40,356 nucleotides of DNA from an uncultured Fenollaria sp. (GTDB taxonomy: Bacteria; Bacillota; Clostridia; Tissierellales; Peptoniphilaceae). Made by a program: the position numbers and the translations under genes. The notes under the pieces are model-generated. The model was not told where the DNA came from. It did not search any database and saw only the letters and a list, made by a program, of their open reading frames with translations. Shown in pieces: positions 14,786 to 22,677 of this stretch. Numbering within the stretch: the stretch's first letter is position 1; each line of letters opens with the position of its first letter. The stretch lies in assembly GCF_946221515.1 (NCBI RefSeq), contig NZ_CAMJVK010000007.1, forward strand, positions 1 to 40,356. The letters run 5' to 3'.

Positions 14786-16057
14786 CTATGGCCTTAAAGA
14801 TGTTATAGGCACCACATATACGCCATCTTTTCTTCTATACGCAAAAGGTGCTTGTGCGCACAAAACCATCATAAAAGATGCCTCTCTCATACTATTAGTA
14901 TCAATAAGCTCAGACAAAGCCTTAAGCGTTTCGGATCCCTCCTCAATAAGCTTGTCGCCGCCCAATTTTATCTCCACAAGACCATAAGCACCATTCCTCA
15001 AGTGAATGACAGCATCACACTCAAGTCCGCTCTTATCCCTATAGTGATAAACATTGCCATCTAAAAGCTCTGAATATACCCTTAAATCACGAACAGCTAA
15101 ATTTTCGAACAAAAATCCCATAGTATTTAAATCGTGAGTTAAGTCCTTCGGGCCAATACCCAAAGCCGCCGCAGCGATGGATGGATCTATAAAATACCTA
15201 GTGTCCGTCGTGCGAATGGCTGTCTTCGAACGAATATTCGGGTTCCACGCAGGAGCATCCTCAATCACAAATATCTTTTTAAGCGCATCGATGTACGAAT
15301 AAAGTGTCGTTTGATCAAAAGTGTCAGCCTGATTAGCTAGCATATCTGCCCTTATAGTCTCAAGCGCTGCCTGTGAGCCAACGTGTCTTGCATAAGACTT
15401 AAGCAGCCTCTTTGCCTTCTCTGCATCTCTCTTTACAGAATCAACCCTGCTTATATCATTTTGAACAACTGCTTCGTAGTAGTCAATCGCTTGAAATAAA
15501 GCAGCCTTCTCACCTAGACCTATAGCCCTCGGCCAACCGCCTCTACATATCAAAAATGCAATCTCATCCAAAGTTTTACTATTTACAGAAGAAATATCTT
15601 CCCCTTTAAAAAGATCACTCAAAGAAACAGATCCATCTGAGTCCTTCGACTCATATAAGCTCATGGTTCTCATGTAAAGCCTAGATATCCGACCAGTTCC
15701 AGTATGCATAGACGCATCAAACTCAGCTGGTACAGCCGAACCAGTCAATATAAAATGACCGAAGTCATCTCTTTGATCGACCTCATAACGAACAGCGTTC
15801 CATAAGTTTGGTGCAAGCTGCCACTCGTCAATTAGCCTTGGCACCTCTCCTTCGAGTAAAGCACTCGGGTTAAGCTCAGCCATCTGTTGATATTGCTTAG
15901 TCATATCTGGTTTATCTATAGCAATAAAGCTCTTGGCAATTTGCTTGGCAGTCGTAGTTTTACCACACCACTTGGGCCCTTCTAAAAGTATAGCTCCCTT
16001 TGCTTTAAGTCTTTCATCAAGTAATTTATCAGTAATTCTAGCAAAATAATTCTTCAT
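14786..16057 (-). CDS. AAA ATPase with DUF4143 domain (first paralogue)
   Basis: A 423-residue protein of the AAA_14 + DUF4143 type. ATG 16057 has GAGGTGAG before it and a promoter at 16080-16108; the longer frame to 16165 reads through that promoter and the repeats. Walker A is GPKWCGKTT (27-35), Walker B RLIDEW (D77, E78), sensor TGS (105-107). The C-terminal half holds FLFENLAVRDL (about 315-325) and a likely PD-(D/E)XK site: D348 in ECDAVI and E362-K364 in LVEIKLG, so a nuclease-like centre looks intact. The family is abundant in anaerobes and has no firm function. The gene is bracketed by 23-bp repeats on both sides, the same plan as in the second paralogue at 22678. Confidence 0.9.
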   Translation of the reverse strand: MKNYFARITDKLLDERLKAKGAILLEGPKWCGKTTTAKQIAKSFIAIDKPDMTKQYQQMAELNPSALLEGEVPRLIDEWQLAPNLWNAVRYEVDQRDDFGHFILTGSAVPAEFDASMHTGTGRISRLYMRTMSLYESKDSDGSVSLSDLFKGEDISSVNSKTLDEIAFLICRGGWPRAIGLGEKAALFQAIDYYEAVVQNDISRVDSVKRDAEKAKRLLKSYARHVGSQAALETIRADMLANQADTFDQTTLYSYIDALKKIFVIEDAPAWNPNIRSKTAIRTTDTRYFIDPSIAAAALGIGPKDLTHDLNTMGFLFENLAVRDLRVYSELLDGNVYHYRDKSGLECDAVIHLRNGAYGLVEIKLGGDKLIEEGSETLKALSELIDTNSMREASFMMVLCAQAPFAYRRKDGVYVVPITSLRP

Positions 16058-16079
16058 GAGCGTCTCACCTCTTACGCTT

Positions 16080-16108
16080 ATAATAGCACATATAAACACA
16101 TTTGTCAA
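16080..16108 (-). promoter_or_regulatory. Promoter of the first DUF4143 ATPase
   Basis: TTGACA (16103-16108), 17-base spacer and TATTAT (16080-16085) on the minus strand. The tandem 23-bp repeats begin 16 bases upstream of the -35, where regulator sites would be expected. Confidence 0.8.
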
Positions 16109-16124
16109 TATTAATCCGTGTAAA

Positions 16125-16197
16125 TGGCGCATTTTTATCCAAGTGTTTGGCGCGTTTTTATCCAAGTGTTTGGAGTGATTTTATCCCAGTATTTGGC
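16125..16197 (-). repeat. Three tandem 23-bp repeats upstream of the DUF4143 ATPase
   Basis: TGG(C/A)G starts recur at 16125, 16148, 16171 and, as a partial unit, 16194: an exact 23-base period. In the sense of the ATPase gene each unit has CCAAACACTTGG (third copy CCAAATACTGGG), a short CCAA-N4-TTGG dyad, then GATAAAAACGCG or a variant. They sit between the MATE terminator and the ATPase promoter. A single copy of the same family lies just after the ATPase stop codon (14752-14778). Confidence 0.88.
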
Positions 16198-16198
16198 A

Positions 16199-16227
16199 TA
16201 AAAAAGAGCAGCTCACACTGCTCTTAC
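16199..16227 (-). terminator. Terminator of the MATE gene
   Basis: AAGAGCAG (16204-16211) pairs with CTGCTCTT (16219-16226), followed on the minus strand by a T run, 10 bases past the stop codon. Confidence 0.88.
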
Positions 16228-16235
16228 AAATACAT

Positions 16236-17603
16236 CTATTCATTTGTTATGTTCTTAATCCACTTCTTAGAAATTACTCTCGGTAGTCCTATTGCTGCCT
16301 TGGCAAATTCTTCGCCGCACGCCATCAAGTACACGTAGTGAAGCGGTAATTTTAATACTACTGCGCCAAGGAAGGCTAGTGGCACACCTATAAGCCAAAC
16401 GCAGCTCATCTCAAGTGCCATGGAGTATCTTGTGTCTCCACCGCCTCTAAATATGCCGACTATAAGGGTCGAGTTATGTGTCTTAACGAAGAGCGCAATA
16501 CCCATGGTGATGAATAAATCTGCGGCTATGGCTTTTGATTCTGGCGTGATGTTCGGGAAGATAACGAAGAATGACTCTCTAAATATGATCATCAAAGCGC
16601 CGAGTACAATTCCTGTCAAGGCTGAGAGCTCTAGTAACCACGTTCCATATCTATACGCCTGATCCTCGTCGCCCGCGCCGATTGAGTTGCCGACTATAAC
16701 TGTACAAGCGCCGGCTAGTCCCCTAGCTAAAACGAAGAAGATGTTTTGCACTGTCATACCTATCTGCAAGGCTGTAACGCTTCTTGTGCCAAGCTTTGCG
16801 TAGGCTATCTGATAAATTATTTGTCCTAAGGACCAGAATGTTTCGTTCAAAATTACTGGACCCGCTGTCTTTAGATAAAGTTTTTTGAAATGGCTGTCGA
16901 ATGTAATGAAGTCCTTAAGTTTTCCTGTAAGTGGACTTCTGTGCTTTTTAAGTGTTATATATAAAACGATAAATTCAAGTATACGAGCTAAGATAGTACC
17001 TAGCGCTCCACCCGCTACACCCATAGCTGGAAAGCCAAGTTTACCAAAGATGAAAACGTAGTTAAAGAAGGCGTTTCCGAAGAAGGCAAATGTCGATGCA
17101 ACTAGAGGCGTCTTTGCATTGCCTATGCTTCTCATTGATACTGAATAAATGAAGTTCACTGCTGTAAGTATATATGAGAATGAAACTACTCTAAGGTATG
17201 TAACGCCGTAAGGGATAACGTTTGCGTCATCTGTGAATATCCTCATCAGCTGTTCTGGTATAGCTAGCGCCAGTATTGTGAATATACTTGCCACAATCAC
17301 GGATAGCATCAAAGCCATACCATGTGATTTTCTCACGCCTTCGTAGTCTTCCTTGCCATTGTATTGAGCAATCATAACTGAAGTACCTGTCGCTATACCA
17401 AAGCAGATAATTGTCATAAAGAAGAAGATTTGGTTTGCAAGACCAACTGCCGATATCGCATAGTCCCCTAGTGACGATATCATAGTCGTATCCAGTGTAT
17501 TAAGTACACTTGCGAGTAGATTTTGAAGTGCGACTGGCACTGCAAGGCTATATACTAATTTTAAAAATTTTTTATCCTGAAACATTTCACGTAAATTTTT
17601 CAT
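16236..17603 (-). CDS. MATE-family multidrug/sodium antiporter
   Basis: A 455-residue polytopic membrane protein with the two-fold repeated six-helix plan of MATE transporters. Typical features are an early DTTMIS segment (in LNTLDTTMISSLG), a GxAxAT-like FGIATGTSVMIAQYNG, and the matching second half (RGLAGACTVIVGNSIGAGDEDQA). Such proteins export cationic drugs or metabolites in exchange for sodium or protons. ATG 17603 is preferred over 17612 because the AAAGGATGAG ribosome site would abut the earlier ATG. The promoter is at 17628-17656. It is a single-gene unit with its own terminator. Confidence 0.92.
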   Translation of the reverse strand: MKNLREMFQDKKFLKLVYSLAVPVALQNLLASVLNTLDTTMISSLGDYAISAVGLANQIFFFMTIICFGIATGTSVMIAQYNGKEDYEGVRKSHGMALMLSVIVASIFTILALAIPEQLMRIFTDDANVIPYGVTYLRVVSFSYILTAVNFIYSVSMRSIGNAKTPLVASTFAFFGNAFFNYVFIFGKLGFPAMGVAGGALGTILARILEFIVLYITLKKHRSPLTGKLKDFITFDSHFKKLYLKTAGPVILNETFWSLGQIIYQIAYAKLGTRSVTALQIGMTVQNIFFVLARGLAGACTVIVGNSIGAGDEDQAYRYGTWLLELSALTGIVLGALMIIFRESFFVIFPNITPESKAIAADLFITMGIALFVKTHNSTLIVGIFRGGGDTRYSMALEMSCVWLIGVPLAFLGAVVLKLPLHYVYLMACGEEFAKAAIGLPRVISKKWIKNITNE

Positions 17604-17627
17604 ATAACTCATCCTTTCAATTCAATA

Positions 17628-17656
17628 ATTTTATCATTTACGAGATTACTTGTCAA
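17628..17656 (-). promoter_or_regulatory. Promoter of the MATE gene
   Basis: TTGACA (17651-17656), 17-base spacer and TAAAAT (17628-17633) on the minus strand, 25 bases before the start codon. Confidence 0.8.
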
Positions 17657-17718
17657 GACATTTCGCCTTACGAATGGAAAAGATATTCTATTATATATAT
17701 AGATGTATTTTTGCAAAG

Positions 17719-17742
17719 AAAAAAGAGCCTGTCTAGAGGCTC
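17719..17742 (-). terminator. Terminator of spoVG
   Basis: GAGCCT (17725-17730) pairs with AGGCTC (17737-17742), followed on the minus strand by TTTTTT. Confidence 0.85.
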
Positions 17743-17769
17743 ATATTTCTAATAACTAATTAAAAATTA

Positions 17770-18078
17770 CTAATTTTCTTCCATTACTAGTATTTCTTCA
17801 TCAGCTTCGTTTTTTGCGTCTTCAACAGCTGCTTCGTAAGCTTTGTAAACTTTTTCTTCGATGTCAGCTCTTGCTTCTGAGTTGATTGGGTGGGCTACGT
17901 CTCTGTAAGTACCATTAGGTACCTTTCTTGAAGGCATTGCAATGAATAAACCTTCTCTTCCTTCGATAACCTTGATGTCGTGAACAACAAAAGCGTTATC
18001 AAAAGTAACAGAAGCTGTTGCCTTTAAGTTTAAACCTTCCTTGTCAACTAGTCTTACTCTTACGTCTGTGATTGTCAT
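17770..18078 (-). CDS. spoVG: Septation/RNA-binding regulator SpoVG
   Basis: A 102-residue protein beginning MTITDVRVRLVDKEG, the SpoVG signature, with FIAMPSRKVPNGTYRDVAHPINSEAR, the most conserved block of the family. SpoVG binds DNA and RNA and affects septation, capsule and virulence genes in low-GC Gram-positives, including non-spore-formers. ATG 18078 is chosen because AGGAGG lies 9 bases upstream; the ATG at 18087 would touch the ribosome site. The promoter is at 18179-18207, with a perfect 22-base palindrome in the leader at 18120-18141. It is divergent from murC. Confidence 0.96.
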   Translation of the reverse strand: MTITDVRVRLVDKEGLNLKATASVTFDNAFVVHDIKVIEGREGLFIAMPSRKVPNGTYRDVAHPINSEARADIEEKVYKAYEAAVEDAKNEADEEILVMEEN

Positions 18079-18119
18079 TTTCTCCATCCTCCTAATTCAG
18101 CTAAAATTTGCTTGATTTT

Positions 18120-18141
18120 TATCATAATATATATTATGATA
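18120..18141. repeat. Perfect 22-base palindrome in the spoVG leader
   Basis: TATCATAATAT and its exact complement meet without a loop. It lies between the spoVG promoter (-10 at 18179) and the ribosome site, so it is transcribed in the spoVG leader. It could be an operator or an RNA hairpin. Confidence 0.7.
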
Positions 18142-18178
18142 GTTATATAAGCGAAATTATAAAATAGCTTATATATAT

Positions 18179-18207
18179 ATTATACTAAAGAGTTGAATTA
18201 TTTTCAA
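18179..18207 (-). promoter_or_regulatory. Promoter of spoVG
   Basis: TTGAAA (18202-18207), 17-base spacer and perfect TATAAT (18179-18184) on the minus strand. Confidence 0.75.
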
Positions 18208-18234
18208 GTACTTTTTATATATTTAGGAGGAAAA

Positions 18235-19620
18235 ATGGGATTTTTTTTGAAAAAACACAATATTGATAATATATTTTTCATAGGTATAGGCGGAATAGGC
18301 ATGAGTGGACTTGCTGAACTACTTATCTCGGAGGGCTGCAAAGTTAAAGGCACTGACACAGGTGAATCACAAATCATAGAAAGACTTAAGAAGATGGGTG
18401 CCGTTGTATACAATAAGCACGAAGCAAAAAACGTAGAGTCATCAAAGGTAGTTGTTTACACTGATGCAATACGCCCAGACAATCCAGAGCTACTTAGAGC
18501 GAAGGAGCTTGGCCTTGAGATCTATGACAGAGCAAGCTTCTTGGGCGAAGTGATGAAGCTCTTCCCTAACTCAGTTTGCGTTTCAGGCACACACGGCAAA
18601 ACTACTACAACATCGATGATTGCTTCAATCACAACACATACACAGATGGATCCAACCATACTTTTAGGTGGCGAACTTGACGAAATTGGCGGCAATATTA
18701 GAATAGGTAAAGGAAACATCATTGTCAGCGAGGCCTGCGAGTACAAGGCAAACATCTTAAAATACAATCCTACCATGGCCATGATACTAAACATCGACGA
18801 AGACCACTTAGACTTTTATAAAAACATCGAAGACATCATCGCCACATTCAAAAAATACGCTGACGACGTGCCATCAACTGGCTACGTCCTATACAATAAA
18901 GACGACGAGCACGTCATTGAGGCCATCAAAGACGTTAAGGCCAAAACCATCAGCTTCGGCATCGACTCAGACGCTGACTATAAGGCTGAGAACATCACTT
19001 ATGATGACAATGGCTGCGCGAACTTCGATTTAATTCACAACAATGAAAAAACTGAGATCAAGCTAAGTGTTTTAGGTAAGCATAACGTTTATAATGCGCT
19101 TGCTGCCATCGCCATGGCGAATACTTATGGCGCTTCACTACAAGATATTAAGAAGTACATCCTTCTATACGCTGGCGTTCACAGAAGGATCGAGACAAAG
19201 GGCTATATAGGAAGCGTGCGCATCATAGATGACTACGCACATCACCCAACAGAGATCATGGCGACACTTGAAGCCGTGAAGAAGATGGCTAAAGGCAGGA
19301 TCATCACCATCTTCCAGCCACATACCTTCACTAGAACGCAAAAGCTTCTGGAAGGCTTTGCTGAAGCGTTTAAGAGAAGCGATGTAACCATTATCACGGA
19401 CATTTACGCTGCGAGAGAAAAGGATACGAAAGTCGTTCACTCCAAGGACCTGATTAAGTCGATGAAGGATCACGGCTACGATGCGATGTATATCTCGAAA
19501 TTTGAGGACATCGAAAATTATCTTCTTGACAATCTAAGGGAAAACGACATCATCTTAACTGTCGGCGCGGGCAATATCTACAAGCTTGGCGAGGACCTTT
19601 TAGATATTAAGGAAAAATAA
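18235..19620 (+). CDS. murC: UDP-N-acetylmuramate--L-alanine ligase
   Basis: A 461-residue cytoplasmic Mur ligase that adds the first amino acid (L-alanine) to UDP-MurNAc in peptidoglycan synthesis. The N-terminal GIGGIGMSGLAELL binds the UDP moiety, GTHGKTTTTSM is the ATP loop, and EACEY, NIDEDHLDFY and DDYAHHPTEI are the conserved central and C-terminal Mur motifs (the last being MurC-typical). ATG 18235 follows AGGAGG; the longer frame from 18193 has no start signal. MurC usually lies with other division genes, but here it stands alone beside spoVG and ends with a terminator. Confidence 0.96.
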   Translation: MGFFLKKHNIDNIFFIGIGGIGMSGLAELLISEGCKVKGTDTGESQIIERLKKMGAVVYNKHEAKNVESSKVVVYTDAIRPDNPELLRAKELGLEIYDRASFLGEVMKLFPNSVCVSGTHGKTTTTSMIASITTHTQMDPTILLGGELDEIGGNIRIGKGNIIVSEACEYKANILKYNPTMAMILNIDEDHLDFYKNIEDIIATFKKYADDVPSTGYVLYNKDDEHVIEAIKDVKAKTISFGIDSDADYKAENITYDDNGCANFDLIHNNEKTEIKLSVLGKHNVYNALAAIAMANTYGASLQDIKKYILLYAGVHRRIETKGYIGSVRIIDDYAHHPTEIMATLEAVKKMAKGRIITIFQPHTFTRTQKLLEGFAEAFKRSDVTIITDIYAAREKDTKVVHSKDLIKSMKDHGYDAMYISKFEDIENYLLDNLRENDIILTVGAGNIYKLGEDLLDIKEK

Positions 19621-19641
19621 TATAATAGAATAGTTTTACAA

Positions 19642-19667
19642 GGCACACAGCGATGTGTGTCTTTTTT
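19642..19667 (+). terminator. Terminator of murC
   Basis: GGCACACA pairs with TGTGTGTC around GCGA, followed by six T residues, about 22 bases past the stop codon. Confidence 0.85.
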
Positions 19668-19761
19668 ATGCTTATGGCCTTTCTGCGACAATTGTTTTGC
19701 CACGATTATGGTCTTGCTCCTCTGCTTATTTTTTCACTTTGCTAATAGCCTTAACACGATT

Positions 19762-19833
19762 TTTATTTTTGCTATCTTTAGTAATTTTACTTTTGAAAAT
19801 GGTTTTGCTATGATTAGCAATTTTACTTTTGCC
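19762..19833. repeat. Short 18-bp array before hairpin element 2
   Basis: Units AGTAATTTTACTTTTGAA (19780), AATGGTTTTGCTATGATT (19798) and AGCAATTTTACTTTTGCC (19816) follow each other at 18 bases, with a weaker unit before. The TTTT position matches the array at 3100-3297. GATTATGG (19704-19711) again precedes it. Two 28-base repeats starting GATAACGAAAAGTGATTT follow at 19836 and 19864, the second running into hairpin element 2. Confidence 0.65.
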
Positions 19834-19869
19834 ATGATAACGAAAAGTGATTTTATTGCAATTGATAAC

Positions 19870-20043
19870 GAAAAGTGATTTCATAGCTCGCTGCGTCTAC
19901 GAAAACTGATAATTTCTAAGCTTGTTCACCTGCAAGCCCATATTCGTTCGCTTCGCTCAACTAGATGGTCTTGCGGGCGGCTCACTACGCCAAGAAATTA
20001 AAACAGTTTTCTCCGAAGGCTTCGCTCTGTAAAAGCACTTTTC
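19870..20043. repeat. Long imperfect palindrome with conserved 23-nt loop (element 2)
   Basis: A 174-base relative of the element at 9191-9483. Paired blocks: GAAAAGTGATTTCA (19870-19883) with TGTAAAAGCACTTTTC (20028-20043); GAAAACTG (19901-19908) with CAGTTTTC (20004-20011); TAATTTCT (19910-19917) with AGAAATTA (19993-20000); GCAAGCCCAT (19932-19941) with ATGGTCTTGC (19965-19974). The 23-base loop 19942-19964 matches that of element 1 at 22 positions, whereas most arm sequence differs yet still pairs. The termini are the same GAAAAGTG/CACTTTTC. No open frame of note is inside. Confidence 0.75.
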
Positions 20044-20108
20044 TGTCATTTGATAGTGAAAACAAAATATTGATCTTAAATATATCTTGAAAAAGAAAAA
20101 TCACTTTT

Positions 20109-20252
20109 CTTAATTTTACTTGGTATACCCATTTTGCTTTTGCAAGCAATTTTACTTTTGAAAGTAATTTCGCCGTATCAAACGCCCGTCATATGCCAAT
20201 CGCCCGTCATATGCCATTTGCGCGGTGGACTACAAGTGCCCGTCATATGCCA
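20109..20252. repeat. Eight-unit 18-bp array upstream of the alanine symporter
   Basis: Units start every 18 bases from 20109. The first four have the TTTT-core form (for example AGCAATTTTACTTTTGAA at 20145). The later ones carry GCCCGTCATATGCCA at 20181, 20199 and 20235, with a divergent unit at 20217. The period stays exact while the sequence changes. From 20253 to the promoter at 20331 I see nothing further. Confidence 0.75.
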
Positions 20253-20330
20253 TTCGTAAAATTAATACTTAAGGCGTTAAGTATAAGTGTTTCTTATGCT
20301 ATTAATAAAAATTTATCATCTTTCAATCTA

Positions 20331-20360
20331 TTTACTCTTTATTTACTTCTATGTTATAAT
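20331..20360 (+). promoter_or_regulatory. Promoter of the alanine symporter gene
   Basis: A perfect TATAAT (20355-20360) with TTTACT (20331-20336) 18 bases upstream. The ribosome site AGGAGGG follows at about 20368-20374. Confidence 0.55.
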
Positions 20361-20380
20361 AAAGAAAAGGAGGGAATAAT

Positions 20381-21775
20381 ATGATTAATACATATTTAGC
20401 ATTTAAGCTAGAGCCCATCGTCAAGGCGATTAACAGTGTTTTATGGTCAAAGTTTTTGATGTATGCGCTTTTAGCTTTAGGTATATTCTACACTATATAT
20501 CTAGGTTTTCCGCAGATCACTAAGCTTGGTCTTGCGTTTAAATACGCTTTCGGCGGACTATTTAAAAAGAAAGATAAAAAAGAGAAAAAAGATGATGGCG
20601 AGGTCGAGGTAAACTCTTTCCAAGCGCTTGCTACGGCGATTGCCGCTCAAGTTGGTACTGGTAACATCGGCGGTGTAGCTACTGCTGTTGCATCTGGTGG
20701 ACCGGGCGCGATTTTCTGGATGTGGGTTTCAGGCATACTTGGCATGTCAACTATATTTGCTGAGGCAGTTCTTGCTCAACTATATAAGGAAGAAAGAGAC
20801 GGCGAGCCTGTCGGCGGACCATCGTACTACATTTCCAAGGGTCTTAATTCAAAGGTCTTGGCAAGTATATTTTCAGTCGCTATAATTTTAGCTTTGGGCT
20901 TCGTCGGCAACATGGTTCAATCGAACTCCATTGCCCTAGCAATGTCGAACGCGCTAAATGTTAATGCGCTTTATATCGGTATCGGACTTGCGGTTCTTGT
21001 TGGCTTTGTCGTTATGGGCGGCGTCAAAAGAATCACGTCTATGGCTGAGCTTGTAGTGCCTTTCATGGCGCTTATCTACATCATCGGTTCATGCGCTATC
21101 CTTTATATATACAGACATCACTTGGGACTAGTTTTCTCTGGCGTATTTAGGGAAGCCTTCTCAACTCAAGCGGTTATCGGCGGTATGGCTGGTACTGTTA
21201 TGAAGGAAGCGATTAAGAATGGTGTTGCGAGAGGACTTTTCTCGAACGAAGCTGGTATGGGCTCTACGCCTCATGCTCACGCGACTGCAAAGGTTAAGGA
21301 CCCTTGTATACAAGGTTTTGTAGCGATGGCTGGCGTTATTGTTGACACTATCGTTATCTGCTCAATCACTGCGCTTATAGTTCTAGCAACTGACGCTCAC
21401 ATGTCGGGTGCAAAGGCTGTTGCCATCACTCAATATGCGTTCACAGCGGCTTTTGGTAAGGCTGGAACCATATTCCTAGCAGTGTCACTAATGTTCTTCG
21501 CCTTCACAACTATAGTCGGTTGGTATATGTTTGGCGAGATGAACATCCGCTACTTATTCAAGGGAAAGGCAGCCATCAATGTATATAGAGTGCTTGTGCT
21601 TATATGCATAGTCGTTGGCTCGATATTTGGTAACGACATAATTTGGCATTTAGCTGATACATTCAACGGCTTCATGGTCATCCCGAACCTTATCGCTCTG
21701 TTCTTACTTGCGCCTCAAGTAAAAAAGGCGTACAAAAACTATTTGCGTAGAAAAGACATGGGCGACTTGGATTAA
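20381..21775 (+). CDS. Sodium:alanine symporter (AGCS family)
   Basis: A 464-residue transporter of the alanine/glycine:cation symporter family (AlsT/DagA/AgcS). The family signature is clear: FQALATAIAAQVGTGNIGGVATAVASGGPGAIFWMW around residues 85-120, and NGVARGLFSNEAGMGSTPHAHATA around 290. About ten to eleven membrane helices are visible. It imports alanine or glycine with sodium. A lysine-rich cytoplasmic loop (KKKDKKEKKDD) lies near 60-75. AGGAGGG precedes ATG 20381, and a strong terminator follows. It is a single-gene unit; the link to the upstream repeats is unclear. Confidence 0.94.
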   Translation: MINTYLAFKLEPIVKAINSVLWSKFLMYALLALGIFYTIYLGFPQITKLGLAFKYAFGGLFKKKDKKEKKDDGEVEVNSFQALATAIAAQVGTGNIGGVATAVASGGPGAIFWMWVSGILGMSTIFAEAVLAQLYKEERDGEPVGGPSYYISKGLNSKVLASIFSVAIILALGFVGNMVQSNSIALAMSNALNVNALYIGIGLAVLVGFVVMGGVKRITSMAELVVPFMALIYIIGSCAILYIYRHHLGLVFSGVFREAFSTQAVIGGMAGTVMKEAIKNGVARGLFSNEAGMGSTPHAHATAKVKDPCIQGFVAMAGVIVDTIVICSITALIVLATDAHMSGAKAVAITQYAFTAAFGKAGTIFLAVSLMFFAFTTIVGWYMFGEMNIRYLFKGKAAINVYRVLVLICIVVGSIFGNDIIWHLADTFNGFMVIPNLIALFLLAPQVKKAYKNYLRRKDMGDLD

Positions 21776-21787
21776 TTTTGTATATTG

Positions 21788-21820
21788 AAAGGCTCTCAAC
21801 ATATGCTGAGAGCCTTTTTT
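21788..21820 (+). terminator. Terminator of the alanine symporter gene
   Basis: AAAGGCTCTCA (21788-21798) pairs with TGAGAGCCTTT (21807-21817), followed by more T residues. Confidence 0.9.
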
Positions 21821-21851
21821 ACGTGTATAGAGCTATAATATTATTATAAAA

Positions 21852-22517
21852 CTATTTGTCAAAATTTGCTTTTAGTAGAGCTTCGAGGCTATCGTAGCCA
21901 GATGGATCAAGCTCAGTCATACTAGCAGTATACTCACCTTTTGAATCGATGACAAGGACTTTATTTTCCTTGTCAAGCTTGTATTTAAAAGCAAAGATGC
22001 TGCTTAAGTAGTCTATGTCAAAGTAAAGAGTCTCACCCATGACCTTTGATTCTTCAGGCGCGTGCTCTTTGTAAGAAAAACTATAAATTCCTTCGTCGTC
22101 GCCATCAAAAGCGTAGCTGATATTGTAGCTTTCGTTGTAAGTAAAGGAAAACTCCATGCTTCCAGGGTAAACGCCGTAGATGATTTCGTTGTCGTTAAGT
22201 AGTTTTGAGTAGTCAGTCACTTGATCTAGCGCCTTGTCGTCAGCATATTCGCCACTCTTCCAAGCGCGAACCATGATCTTGTTAATGCCAGATACGTTAA
22301 ATAGCCTTCCGTTAATATTCTCAACGTAGCCGTAGTCTTCGCCGTCAACGCTTACAGCGTAGTCAATACAGTTAAATACATCTACTTTTTCTATACTTGT
22401 TTCTTCTTCCCTTTTTTCTTCGCCTATAGGCTTCTTTGTAGCCTCCTCCTTGCTATTTCCTCCGCACGAAACCATAAACATGGATAGAGCGAGTAAAATT
22501 AATAATATTTTTTTCAT
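21852..22517 (-). CDS. Lipoprotein of unknown function
   Basis: A 221-residue secreted lipoprotein: MKKILLILLALSMFMVSC is a signal peptide with lipobox MVSC, so the protein should be anchored outside the membrane by Cys18. A charged linker (about 22-45) leads to a domain with two possible halves. The segment GETLYFDIDYLSSIFAFKYKLDKENKVLVID resembles the copper-amine-oxidase N-terminal (stalk) repeat common in Firmicute surface proteins, but this is only a pattern similarity. Ribosome site GAGGTG and promoter 22546-22574 precede it. That promoter region is a near copy of the one before the amidohydrolase gene. Confidence 0.8.
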   Translation of the reverse strand: MKKILLILLALSMFMVSCGGNSKEEATKKPIGEEKREEETSIEKVDVFNCIDYAVSVDGEDYGYVENINGRLFNVSGINKIMVRAWKSGEYADDKALDQVTDYSKLLNDNEIIYGVYPGSMEFSFTYNESYNISYAFDGDDEGIYSFSYKEHAPEESKVMGETLYFDIDYLSSIFAFKYKLDKENKVLVIDSKGEYTASMTELDPSGYDSLEALLKANFDK

Positions 22518-22545
22518 ATAATCACCTCTTATATTTCTTAATTAA

Positions 22546-22574
22546 ATAATACCACGAAATGCGCTAAATGTAAA
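22546..22574 (-). promoter_or_regulatory. Promoter of the lipoprotein gene
   Basis: TTTACA (22569-22574), 17-base spacer and TATTAT (22546-22551). It is homologous to 25512-25540, including the TTCGTGGTATTATT core and the ribosome-site context. Confidence 0.75.
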
Positions 22575-22604
22575 GAAAAAGTGACCTAGAATTAACTAAG
22601 TCAC
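22571..22604 (-). terminator. Terminator after the second DUF4143 ATPase
   Basis: On the minus strand GTGACTTAG and CTAGGTCAC form a 9-bp stem (22581-22604 with loop), followed by a T-rich run that overlaps the -35 of the next promoter. A near copy is at 25541-25569. Confidence 0.75.
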
Positions 22605-22633
22605 TTTGATTATGGTTTTGAATGTCCGATTTT

Positions 22634-22674
22634 CTATTTCAGAAAAATCCCATTATGGCAATAATTCTAAATAG
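22634..22674. repeat. 41-bp palindromic repeat, copy A (after the ATPase stop)
   Basis: CTATTTCAGAA at one end and TTCTAAATAG at the other, with CCATTATGG in the centre. Three other copies lie at 24001-24041, 24073-24113 and 25639-25679. This copy has one change in the central dyad (CCCATTATGGC) and lies 3 bases past the ATPase stop codon. Confidence 0.88.
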
Positions 22675-22677
22675 ATT

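Noticed and set aside
16058..16165. Longer N-terminus for the first DUF4143 ATPase
   Set aside because: The extension is encoded by the promoter and the 23-bp repeats; ATG 16057 has a good ribosome site.
19657..19878. Plus-strand 73-residue reading frame after murC
   Set aside because: It begins in the murC terminator tail and runs through the 18-bp repeats; no ribosome site.
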